A DNA stretch of 64,000 nt from Osedax fenrisi (Eukaryota > Annelida > Polychaeta > Sabellida > Siboglinidae). The stretch covers positions 15,774,893 to 15,838,892 of the forward strand of contig OZ025244.1 of the NCBI GenBank assembly GCA_964019155.1, read 5' to 3'. Each line of letters starts with the position of its first letter. Position 1 is the stretch's first letter. Below are positions 1 to 10,776 of the stretch, one piece after another. The notes under the pieces are model-generated. The model was not told the origin of the DNA, ran no database searches, and saw nothing but the letters and a program-made list of their open reading frames with translations. Position numbers and translations under genes: made by a program.

Positions 1-3000
1 TCATCAAGTAACATTATTATATACAGTATAGACCTTGTACATCATCAAATAATACTAGTATATACAGTATAGACCTAGTACATCATCAAGTAACACTAGT
101 ATATACAGTATAGACCTAGTACAGCATTAAGTAAAACTAGTATATACAGTATAGACCTAGTATATCATTAAGTAACATTATTATATACAGTATTGACCTA
201 GTACATCATTAAGTAACATTATTATATACAGTATAGACCTAGTACAGCATTAAGTAACACTATTATATACAGTATAGACTTAGTACATCATTAAGTAACA
301 CAAGTATATACAGTATAGACCTAGTACATCATTAAGTAACACAAGTATATACAGTATAGACATTGTACATCATCAAGTAACACAAGTATATACAGTATAG
401 ACCTAGTACAGCATTAAGTAACACTATTATATACAGTATAGACATAGTACATCATTAAGTAACACTATTATATACAGTATACACCTAGTACATCATTAAG
501 TAACACTATTATATACAGTATACACCTAGTACATCATTAAGTAACACTATTATATACAGTATAGACCTTGTACATCATTAAGTAACATTATTATATACAG
601 TATAGACCTAGTACATCATTAAGTAACATTATTATATACAGTATAGACCTAGTACATCATTAAGTAACATTATTATATACAGTATAGACCTAGTACAGCA
701 TTAAGTAACACTATTATATACAGTATAGACATAGTACATCATTAAGTAACACTATTATATACAGTATACACCTAGTACATCATTAAGTAACACTATTATA
801 TACAGTATAGACCTTGTACATCATTAAGTAACATTATTATATACAGTATAGACCTAGTACATCATTAAGTAAAACTAGTATATACAGTATAGACCTAGTA
901 CATCATTAAGTAAAACTAGTATATACAGTATAGACCTAGTATATCATTAAGTAACATTATTATATACAGTATTGACCTAGTACATCATTAAGTAACATTA
1001 TTATATACAGTATAGACTTAGTACATCATTAAGTAACACTATTATATACAGTATAGACCTAGTACATCATTAAGTAAAATTAGTATATACAGTATAGACA
1101 TAGTACATCATTAAGTAACATTATTATATACAGTATAGACCTAGTACATCATTAAGTAACACTATTATATACAGTATAGACCTAGTACATCATAAAGTAA
1201 CACTAGTATATACAGTATAGACCTAGTACAGCATTAAGTAACACTATTATATACAGTATAGACATAGTACATCATTAAGTAACACTATTATATACAGTAT
1301 ACACCTAGTACATCATTAAGTAACACTATTATATACAGTATACACCTAGTACATCATTAAGTAACACTATTATATACAGTATAGACCTTGTACATCATTA
1401 AGTAACATTATTATATACAGTATAGACCTAGTACATCATTAAGTAACATTATTATATACAGTATAGACCTAGTACATCATTAAGTAACACTATTATATAC
1501 AGTATACACCTAGTACATCATTAAGTAACACTATTATATACAGTATAGACCTTGTACATCATTAAGTAACATTATTATATACAGTATAGACCTAGTACAT
1601 CATTAAGTAACATTATTATATACAGTATAGACCTAGTACATCATTAAGTAACATTATTATATACAGTATAGACCTAGTACAGCATTAAGTAACACTATTA
1701 TATACAGTATAGACATAGTACATCATTAAGTAACACTATTATATACAGTATATACCTAGTACATCATTAAGTAACACTATTATATACAGTATAGACCTTG
1801 TACATCATTAAGTAACATTATTATATACAGTATAGACCTTGTACATCATTAAGTAACACAAGTATATACAGTATAGACCTTGTACATCATCAAGTAACAC
1901 AAGTATATACAGTATATACCTTGTACATCATTAAGTAACATTATTATATACAGTATAGACCTTGTACATCATTAAGTAACACAAGTATATACAGTATAGA
2001 CCTAGTACATCATTAAGTAACACTAGTATATACAGTATAGACTTAGTACATCATTAAGTAACACAAGTATATACAGTATAGACATTGTACATCATCAAGT
2101 AACACAAGTATATACAGTATAGACCTTGTACATCATTAAGTAACATTATTATATACAGTATAGACCTAGTACATCATTAAGTAACATTATTATATACAGT
2201 ATAGACCTTGTACATCATTAAGTAACACAAGTATATACAGTATAGACCTTGTACATCATTAAGTAACATTATTATATACAGTATAGACCTTGTACATCAT
2301 TAAGTAACACAAGTATATACAGTATAGACCTAGTACAGCATTAAGTAACACTAGTATATACAGTATAGACTTAGTACATCATTAAGTAACACAAGTATAT
2401 ACAGTATAGACATTGTACATCATCAAGTAACACAAGTATATACAGTATAGACCTTGTACATCATTAAGTAACATTATTATATACAGTATAGACCTAGTAC
2501 ATCATTAAGTAACATTATTATATACAGTATATACCTTGTACATCATTAAGTAACATTATTATATACAGTATAGACCTAGTACATCATTAAGTAACACTAG
2601 TATATACAGTATAGACCTAGTACATCATTAAGTAACACTATTATATACAGTATAGACCTAGTACATCATTAAGTAACACTAGTATATACAGTATAGACCT
2701 AGTACATCATTAAGTAACATTATTATATACAGTATAGACCTAGTACATCATTAAGTAACATTATTATATACAGTATAGACCTTGTACATCATTAAGTAAC
2801 ACTAGTATATACAGTATAGACCTAGTACAGAATCAAGTAACATTAATATATACAGTATAGAAACAGTACATCATTAAGTAACATTATTATATACAGTATA
2901 GACCTAGTACATAATCAAGTAACACTAGTATATGCATTATAGACTTTGTACATAATCAAGTAACACAAGTATATACAGTATAGACCTAGTACATCATTAA

Positions 3001-3525
3001 GTAACACTAGTATATACAGTATAGACTTAGTACATCATTAAGTAACACAAGTATATACAGTATAGACATTGTACATCATCAAGTAACACAAGTATATACA
3101 GTATAGACCTTGTACATCATTAAGTAACATTATTATATACAGTATAGACCTAGTACATCATTAAGTAACATTATTATATACAGTATATACCTTGTACATC
3201 ATTAAGTAACATTATTATATACAGTATAGACCTAGTACATCATTAAGTAACACTAGTATATACAGTATAGACCTAGTACATCATTAAGTAACACTATTAT
3301 ATACAGTATAGACCTAGTACATCATTAAGTAACACTAGTATATACAGTATAGACCTAGTACATCATCAAATAACACTAGTATATACAGTATAGACCTTGT
3401 ACATCATTAAGTAACATTATTATATACAGTATAGACATAGTACATCATTAAGTAACACTAGTATATACAGTATAGACCTTGTACATCATTAAGTATATAC
3501 AGTATAGAACTAGTTGAGAACCAAG
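1..3525. repeat. 41-bp satellite array, about 85 monomers
   Basis: Head-to-tail copies of a 41-bp unit built around TATATACAGTATAGACC and GTACATCATTAAGTAACAC. The array begins before the window and ends with a shortened, diverged monomer at about 3490-3530. Diagnostic variants recur at exact multiples of 41 (for example gacttag at 2033, 2361 and 3017, spaced 8 and 16 units; gacatag at 441, 728, 1261 and 1712, spaced 7, 13 and 11 units), so blocks of monomers were copied together. No ORF of note. Each monomer contains the near-palindrome TATATACAGTATA. Confidence 0.98.
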
Positions 3526-4105
3526 TAACACAAGAAAAAATTATATGAATAAATTAAGATATAATATTTATTTAAATATAATTATATATAAGTGAAGAGA
3601 AAATATTGTTGGTAATATTTTAATAAAAAATGACATAATATAGCATATATATGTGAAATAAACTATATTTAAAAAACTAATCATATTATATATATATATA
3701 GCATTACAAGTAGCATATGTATATGTATCAATAGTATATACAATTAATATACAGTGTATACTATACACAATTATTATATTGTAATTAATTTTAATTGTAA
3801 TATATATTTATAATCATTTATAAATATTTAGATCAATTCATTTTTTATAATTAAAAATTACATATTAATTATAGATTTATTCTCAACAATTATTAAATAA
3901 TAATTTATGTATAATTAAAATGATATATAAAACTAGTATAGCAAAATATTACATTTTAAGTAATAAACTATATTTGAGAACAATATATAATAGTGAAAGA
4001 TAAAATCATTTCAGATTAATGATGATTTATAATATATTTATATAATATAATTTTAATTAAAAATGTACTACATGTGAGAAAAATATATAATATTAAAAGA
4101 TAAAA
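3526..4105. other. AT-rich DNA, no gene seen
   Basis: Extremely AT-rich sequence with short TA runs. The only open frames are short and low-complexity, rich in I, Y, N and F, as expected by chance at this composition. Confidence 0.7.
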
Positions 4106-4246
4106 TTTATTTTGTATATTTGATAATTTACTTTAATTCATATTTAACATAGAAAAATATAAAATAAAATATATTACTAATTTATTTTGTATATTTGATA
4201 ATTTACTTTAATTCATATTGAACATAGAAAAATATAAAATAAAATA
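4106..4246. repeat. 75-bp tandem duplication
   Basis: Two adjacent copies of a 75-bp unit beginning TTTATTTTGTATATTTGATA, the first at 4106-4180 and the second from 4181. They differ at very few positions, so the duplication is recent. Confidence 0.9.
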
Positions 4247-4561
4247 TATAGTCAATCATTAATAATAAATAATGTATCATAACATATCTGATGATCATGA
4301 AACTACCAATAAATTATGCTTTTAATAATAATAATATTTTTAAAATATATAAAAATATACAAAAATATTCTAATATAACATTTTATTTAAGTTTTTTTTA
4401 AATATTATTATATAAAACCCACATAAATATTATAGTTTTCTCAATGTAAATATATATGCTTATTAATATATTTGATGATTACAATATTTATGTAGTTAAA
4501 ATAATAAATTTGGTTACATTTAGATTACTAATATATATATATATATTATTATATATATATA

Positions 4562-4760
4562 TATAGTTATAAACTAACGGAATACTAATATGTCCAGTCT
4601 GTTTTTTATGAAGGGTCTTTTGCTATTCTTTCCGGATCAGACTCCATAGAGTTAGTAGTTAGATAGCCCTCACCATGTATGACACTGGAAGTGAAATCTT
4701 TTGACAACCTTCATGGCCAATGTGTTCAACTGAATAAATAAAATTATCATGTATTATGAT
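4562..4760. other. Balanced-composition segment of unknown nature
   Basis: About 190 bp with much higher GC than its surroundings, ending in AATAAATAAAAT. Stops occur in all frames I read. It looks like the 3' end of a transposable element or a short non-coding relic; I do not recognise it. Confidence 0.4.
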
Positions 4761-4928
4761 GTTCTCTATTATGGTACTTGGCATTTTATATTTTACAATT
4801 TAAGTTATTAAAATAACAAAAATAAATGTTCATTAAATAATACCTAAAATAATTTTGAATGAGAATAATTCCCATTTATTAATATATGTAACATATAAAT
4901 GTATTAAATTGTATTTAACTTTATTATT

Positions 4929-4966
4929 TAATAATTTCTTGATTATTAATAATCAAGAAATTATTA
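4929..4966. repeat. Perfect 38-bp palindrome
   Basis: Both halves are exactly complementary around TTAA (core TTTCTTGATTATTAATAATC), with no loop. It can extrude as a cruciform. A tandem repeat follows immediately. Confidence 0.9.
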
Positions 4967-5051
4967 TTATAATTATATTAAACTATAATTATAGTATTTC
5001 AATTTGTATTATTATAATTATATTAAACTATAATTATAGTATTTAAATTTG
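4962..5051. repeat. 45-bp tandem duplication
   Basis: Two copies of a 45-bp unit starting ATTATAATTATATTAAAC, at 4966 and 5011. Each carries the small inverted repeat ACTATAATTATAGT. Confidence 0.85.
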
Positions 5052-5139
5052 TTTAAAATTCAAATTTGTAATTATCTGAATGTTTGAAAAAAAATAATTT
5101 CTAGATTAGTATGCAATACGTATATTAGATATGGAATAT

Positions 5140-5290
5140 ATTAGTTCATACCTGTTTGTTTCCCGTCAATATGTAGATTTATAGGGTTTCCGCACTAAAG
5201 AACGAATCCATTTCGGATATTATTGTTCAATAACTGCAGATCATAGATAGGTCCTCCAAGCAGTTATCCTACCTATCATTTTTGTATGCA
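5140..5290. other. Non-repetitive segment, no gene recognised
   Basis: A stretch of mixed composition between AT-rich blocks, followed by a TG/TATG-rich run to about 5355. No open frame with plausible splice borders was found. Confidence 0.35.
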
Positions 5291-5376
5291 TATGTATTAG
5301 TGTGTATGCAGATATGTGTTTTTATGTGTGTATGTGTGTTTATATGTGTATGTGTAATTGAATATGGAATAAATAT

Positions 5377-6065
5377 TAAGGTTTATACAACGATGAAAAC
5401 TTAATTTTACTTGTCAATATTATTATAGATAATCTTTAATTTAGTTAAAATACACCATTATTTCATATTATAGAATCATATTATTTGTATAAATATTTAA
5501 GGGATTCTTGTAGCAAATAATTAAAATTTATAATTAAATTATTGTTATATAATCATATAATTTAATAGATATTTAATAGATAATATTTCTAATTGAATTA
5601 TAGAATTATAGTTTTATTTTAGAAATAATGTTATATTAACTAAGATACACAGACACACACATATATATATATATATATTGTGAAATATCACATGAAAATT
5701 TCAAACGAAACATATCTACAAAGATTTTCCGAAGGTTTAATATAAAGGTTTATACAACGATGAAAACTTAATTTTACTTGTCAATAATATTATAGATAAT
5801 CTTTAATTTAGTTAAAATACACATTTATTTCATATTATAGAATCATATTATTTGTGTAAATATTTAAGGGATTCTTGTGTAGCTATAGCTTATTATTATA
5901 ATAATTAAATTATTGCTATATAATCATATAATTTAATAGATATTTAATAGATAATATTTCTTATTGAATTATAGAATTATAGTTTTATTTTAGAAATAAT
6001 GTTATATTAACTAAGATACACACACATATATATATATATTTATATTGTGAAATATCACATGAAAA
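5377..6065. repeat. Direct duplication, offset about 366 bp
   Basis: A unit beginning AAGGTTTATACAACGATGAA occurs at about 5379 and again at 5745. Both copies run through a CA/TA microsatellite to GTGAAATATCACATGAAAAT and CAAAGATTTTCCGAAGG. The second copy leads directly into the MITE relic at 6072. Confidence 0.9.
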
Positions 6066-6071
6066 TATATC

Positions 6072-6456
6072 TACAAAGATTTTCCGAAGGAAAGATATAA
6101 CACTTACGCGAAATCGTGTAATTCGAATTTGTATACAAAATAGCCCAGTGCCACCTATAGCGGGTTACTTTTAGGAACTATGTGTTGTTTATAATGTAAA
6201 TTCGTATTTAACTATACACTTTTAAAATGTTAAATAATATTCTTTAAATTAATATTTATATGATGAAAACTAAGTGTTAACAATCTAATATATAACAAAC
6301 AAATATGATATTTATGTTTCAAATGCTATAAGTATATATTTAGTAAGTAAAAGCTAATTTATATTGCATGTAATTTAATAGAGCAATGAAAACATTGTTG
6401 TATGCAAACAGAGCCGAACCTAAATCTATTTCAGTGATTTCGATACTACTGCTAGC
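6072..6456. mobile_element. MITE relic, CCAAAGATTTTCC family, right end missing
   Basis: Begins CAAAGATTTTCCGAAGGAAA and matches the element at 38037-39329 along its length (CCTAAATCTATTTCAGTGAT near the end is shared). It lacks the inverted right terminus seen in that copy. It shows the uninterrupted sequence at the point where the 38-kb copy carries an insertion, so it serves as an empty site. Confidence 0.85.
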
Positions 6457-6614
6457 AGCGGTTGGGGCTATTACTAAATTACGTTGCATGCATAGGGTTG
6501 CATGCATAGTGTTATATATTATTATATATCTAAATGATAAACGATATAATATGGTTTATAAATATTTATTCATAGTATTATGATGCATTATATGAGGTAT
6601 TAATAAATTATTAT

Positions 6615-6737
6615 TACCGTAGTATATGGTACCTGGTAAAACATCTTATATCTTAACACATTTTTTTAATACTCTACGCTAGAATGCCAACAAAATAGTT
6701 TATTCGAATCAGTAATTTTATAATAGCATAACTTCAA

Positions 6738-6783
<46 letters not shown>

Positions 6784-7090
6784 CTATATATAGATATCAC
6801 AATTATGTGAATAAGAATCATAAATATTATTTATATTAAAATAACGTGTAATATTGTATAAATTAAGTAATTATACTAATCTTAAATATTAGTATAAATA
6901 AACAATTACAATGCACGATTAATATTATAAAATTATACTATAATAAAATGAATACTATATATTTATACTATTTATAATTAAATGTACAATAATAAATAAT
7001 TATCATATGTATTATGCTGTAGTTATAGTGCGTAGTATATTTTTTTTAAAGCGTGAAGCTTTTGACCATAATCATAATATATAGTTGATC
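6615..7090. repeat. Dispersed repeat pieces, GGTACCTGGT / AAGCTTTTGACC type
   Basis: Fragments at about 6628-6740 (TGGTACCTGGTAAAAC, then TTTATTCGAATCAGTAATTT) and, inverted, at about 7052-7075 (GTGAAGCTTTTGACCATAAT) match the pair of inverted segments around 39527 and 41842. Coordinates are approximate. A (TA)n run lies at 6747-6783. Confidence 0.6.
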
Positions 7091-7666
7091 GTTTATATTA
7101 GTTGTATCATTAGTTTGAAATATAATGTATAAAATACGTAATTATAGAGTAATTATGATATGCAATTTTATTCAGATATTATTTAGTATGTCCTACGAAG
7201 CTTGTGTGATGTAATGGTTTTTTAATTTCAAAATGCTGATTTCATCCAGGTACCGTTTTAGGGGTACCTGATAAAAAAAACTGTATATTTATACAAACAC
7301 ATATTCCAATAAATAATTATGCGGGCATTTAGTGGGTAACTTATTTTTTAAATCGTGAACCTTTTGCTGAATACTGATATCAGCCCCTAATATGTCATGT
7401 GTCAAAATGAGAGTTCAAGTAAATATTTATGGTTATAAATCTCATTAAATTATTTATCGGAGTGTAAATATTAGGCATTTTTATTTAACTATAGATAATT
7501 ATTCTCAAAATATCTCCCTATTATCTGTTTTTATTGAGTTAGACGCATTTTCTCAAATTATCTTTGATTTATCTGATTTTAGTTTACTGGGTACATAGCT
7601 ACCTACATACCTTCGTATCTACCTACCTATTTTCCTCTCTACCTACCTACACATTTACTTAACTTA

Positions 7667-7750
7667 ATAAATACATACATATATGTATACATACATAAAT
7701 ACACACATACATACATACATACATACATACATACATCCACAAACATACAT
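7667..7750. repeat. (ACAT)n microsatellite
   Basis: Imperfect tetranucleotide run with about seven clean ACAT units at its centre. Confidence 0.9.
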
Positions 7751-7828
7751 AAATATATATGTTATATTGTTAAGATGTTGTAATGTTAATGAATAAGCCT
7801 GTTTAGGTATTGTTCATGTTTATTATAG

Positions 7829-7953
7829 GGCACGGACCATGCGTGTTGCGCTGCTAAGGCCAGACGTAAAAGTGATCGTTAAGTGCAACGCATCACGTGG
7901 CAAGGCAATCGCGTGGGCCAATCAGGACACGGATTCCTTCGTACGCGACACAG
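7829..7953 (+). CDS. Candidate internal coding exon of unidentified gene
   Basis: A 125-bp GC-rich island in AT-rich DNA, bordered by TTATTATAG before and GTATTG after, which fit splice acceptor and donor. One frame is open throughout, starting with one carried-over base and ending with one base left over. It reads ARTMRVALLRPDVKVIVK and continues to DSFVRDT. The other two forward frames are shorter or stopped. The open frame continues 43 codons past the donor to 8084 but becomes low-complexity there, supporting a real exon end. I do not recognise the protein. It may be part of a host gene whose other exons lie outside the window, or an old gene fragment. Confidence 0.5.
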
Positions 7954-8539
7954 GTATTGCTATATATCGCGAGACCGTAAACATTTTATATAATCGTTGT
8001 CCAATATATAGTACGATATTATATATGGGATGTTCCATCATACATTATGGAATGGTCCATTATAAACATAACATATATAGATAAATAAGGGTTCTCATAT
8101 CAAATGATAACATATAGTATGTATGTAATATATATATAATATATATCAGTGTTCATTCTAGGTTTCAGGGCAGCTATTGCTGGTATACCAAAAAAAATGT
8201 ATTATAGGACATTTAAATATATTTTACTAAGTAAAATATAGGATGACATATTTGGGTAATTTTGCCATGTATTTATAAATATATTTAAGATAAATGATAT
8301 ATTAGATGGACGTTTATATCCTGAGGTAATTTAAACCTGTAACTAGTGTTACTTACAAAAGCTACTTAAGTAGCTTTCTGAATTATATATAGATGTAAAT
8401 AAATAGCAAAATAAGTATTCGATTCGATTACTTATTATTCATTTACAAATTGTAATTCTAATACATTGATATACAATAATTCTTTTTATATTCAATCTCC
8501 TCAACATTTGATTCATGAGATATTCAGATATTACAAATT

Positions 8540-8665
8540 GGATCGTCGAGTATTTATAATATTGAAAATTAGGTTGTCGATATGTTATAATATTGAAAAT
8601 TGTGTAGTCTAAAAGTTAAATTATTGAAAATTATGAATTCTAAAAGTTATAATATTGATATATAA
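8540..8665. repeat. Degenerate ~37-bp tandem repeat
   Basis: About four imperfect copies around TATAATATTGAAAATT, inside the 8147-10282 element. Confidence 0.6.
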
Positions 8666-9548
8666 TATATCATACTTATAAACAATTAAAAATTAAAAAT
8701 ACTTATAGGTAGGCCTACATACCGGTATATAAAAATATACAAAAATACCTATATCTATATTAATATTATTATATTATACTGATACACATTATTATATATA
8801 ATTTATATAAGATATTTTAATGTCATAATATAAAGATTTAATTAGAATGTATATTATAATTTTATTGATTATTAAAATGTAATAATTTATTTGCACATTT
8901 TTGTTAATAACTTTTGTTTAAATATAAATTTAAAAAAAACATAATATGAATTGTATGATATAATTTAATTAGCTTTCCAGTGATACCAATTTTGTCATAA
9001 TAAAATCAATATAAAATATGTCATGCTCATGTATCAACATGCAGTACGTACTCCGTATGGTTGATTTTAAATTCAATATATATACTAACTAATAAGTAGT
9101 ATAATACATGATATTTATGACTTTATCTTTTGAACATTATATATTATATATATATAGGAATAATAATTATGATAAGTATGATAATTAATTTAATAATATA
9201 ATATTATTAAATATTGAATATTAATATGATATTAATTTAATATCATAATAATTTTAAATTTAAAAATTAAATTATAATAAATGTTATGTAATTATTATGA
9301 ATATAAAAAAACAGTGAACTTATTAATAATATTGGTGATTAAATGTATCATTATTTTTATATGTTCATGGTTTTTAATATGTCATATATCACTTTAATAT
9401 TACGTTTTAAAATAGGATTTTGAATAAAAATATTAATATTACGAATTTTAAATAAAACAATCACATGATTTATATATATTGGGAAAAAAATAATTGGAAT
9501 AAAAATAATTATTGAATTAATTTCCATATATCATTATAAATATAAATT

Positions 9549-9618
9549 GGTAGCAAATTCACTACCCAATATTTAAAGTTTGCTACCCAATTTTCATTTT
9601 GGGTAGTGAATTTGCTAC
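9549..9618. repeat. GGTAGCAAATTCACTACCC hairpin
   Basis: A 19-bp arm GGTAGCAAATTCACTACCC at about 9549 is answered by its complement GGGTAGTGAATTTGCTACC at about 9600. The loop repeats TTTGCTACCCAA. The GGGTAG words also occur at the right end of the same transposon, suggesting subterminal binding repeats. Confidence 0.8.
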
Positions 9619-9799
9619 CCAATCTAAAAATAGATTATTCTAAATATAGTTCAAGCAGTGTATTATCATATTTCATATTTAATTTGTATTTGAATCTAAA
9701 TTGTTTGTTTATATAAAATATTAAACGGATATAACAAAATAGTATATATTCGCCATTATTTGAAAAATAATGAATTTATCCTAGTGTTATGACAGAAGT

Positions 9800-10125
9800 T
9801 ATTTATATTCTCCATTATTTTAATACTTAAATAATAATAGAATAATAATAATGCATTTAATCGCCATTTTATAAATATTTATTAAAATCTGCCATTTATT
9901 AAATAATAAATTCTTCAATATTTTAATACTTATAAGGATTTATAAATAATAATACATTTAATCGCCATTATATAAATATTTATTAAAAATATGCTATTTA
10001 TTAAATAATAAATTCTTCATTATTGTATTACTTAAATAATAATAGAATAATAATAACACATGTAATCGTCATTTTATAAATATTCATTGGAAAACTGACA
10101 TTTATTAAATAATATATTCCTATAA
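9800..10125. repeat. About three ~115-bp tandem copies
   Basis: Three diverged copies containing CATTTAATCGCCAT and TTTATTAAATAATAAATTCT. Period varies slightly through small indels. Confidence 0.7.
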
Positions 10126-10374
10126 TTAGAGATATAACACTTCTAATTCATGATATTACAATTATATTAATAAGAACTTAATACTTAAACTTAATCCATA
10201 TAATCATATATTTAGGGCAGCTACCCACGAAATTAGGGCACTACCCAATTTGGGTATCTGGGTAGCTCTAGAATGAACACTGATATATAATAATAATATT
10301 TATTGTATATATTATATATTATTTATTTATAATAATATTTATTTATTGTATCACACATAAAATAATAGCGGATA

Positions 10375-10625
10375 CAAATGGATCCCTCAAGAAGTCATAG
10401 ACTTGTACATGTTATAAATAACTGTGATGAGCCCCGAACAATACAAAACAAATAGTAACATTTTTTTTCTTGTGTTTTGATTTATCGTTTATTACATTAT
10501 TGATAAACACAAGAGAAAAACAAGAACTATCTGGAGTTGAACCCGGGACCTCTGGCTTAAGCCAAAGCTAAAGTAATTACTAACTTTTGGTTGTCCCACT
10601 GAGCCATCGACCCTATTCTATAATT
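10375..10625 (-). mobile_element. tRNA-derived SINE
   Basis: On the minus strand the head reads GGTCGATGGCTCAGTGGGAC and, about 50 nt later, CCCGGGTTCAACTCC. TGGCTCAGTGG fits an RNA polymerase III A box and GGTTCAACTCC a B box with one deviation. The spacing is tRNA-like, but the acceptor ends do not pair well, so this is a SINE head rather than a working tRNA gene. The body runs on to about 10375. Confidence 0.75.
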
Positions 10626-10685
10626 ATATCTGTTTATTATATATAATTATATACATTACATACCGAGTGAGTCTATACAAATATA

Positions 10686-10690
<5 letters not shown>
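10605..10690. repeat. Dispersed repeat ending in ACCGAGTGAGT, copy 1
   Basis: About 80 bp ending TTACATACCGAGTGAGT then TATACAAATATAT, followed by a (TA)n run (10688-10730). An inverted copy with the same (TA)n neighbour lies at about 27150-27235. Confidence 0.8.
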
Positions 10691-10730
<40 letters not shown>

Positions 10731-10737
<7 letters not shown>

Positions 10738-10776
10738 TACACTAAGATAGTTAATATAGTTAATTTCGGTTTTCTC
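10731..10776. repeat. 46-bp target-site duplication, left copy
   Basis: Identical over 46 bp to 13165-13210 (contains CACTAAGATAGTTAATATAG). The pair brackets the R2-like LINE, whose poly(A) tail lies just before the right copy. Confidence 0.9.

Larger units (their letters stand above)
8147..10282. mobile_element. hAT-like non-autonomous DNA transposon, 2.1 kb
   Basis: Terminal inverted repeats CAGTGTTCATTCTAG at 8147 and its complement CTAGAATGAACACTG ending at 10282. The CAGTG start suits the hAT superfamily. Flanks are AT-repeats (atatatat / atatataa), so an 8-bp target duplication is compatible but not provable. The interior is AT-rich, with no transposase frame seen. Just inside the right end, GGGTAG and its complement recur several times, echoing the internal hairpin at 9549-9618. 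Confidence 0.75.

Noticed and set aside
1..3525. CRISPR array
   Set aside because: Contiguous 41-bp monomers with no unique spacers, in a eukaryotic context.
3568..5046. Several 60-66-codon ORFs rich in I, Y and N
   Set aside because: Expected by chance in about 80% AT DNA; no motif or splice context.
10535..10622. Functional tRNA gene on the minus strand
   Set aside because: A and B boxes present but acceptor and T stems do not pair; better as a SINE head.
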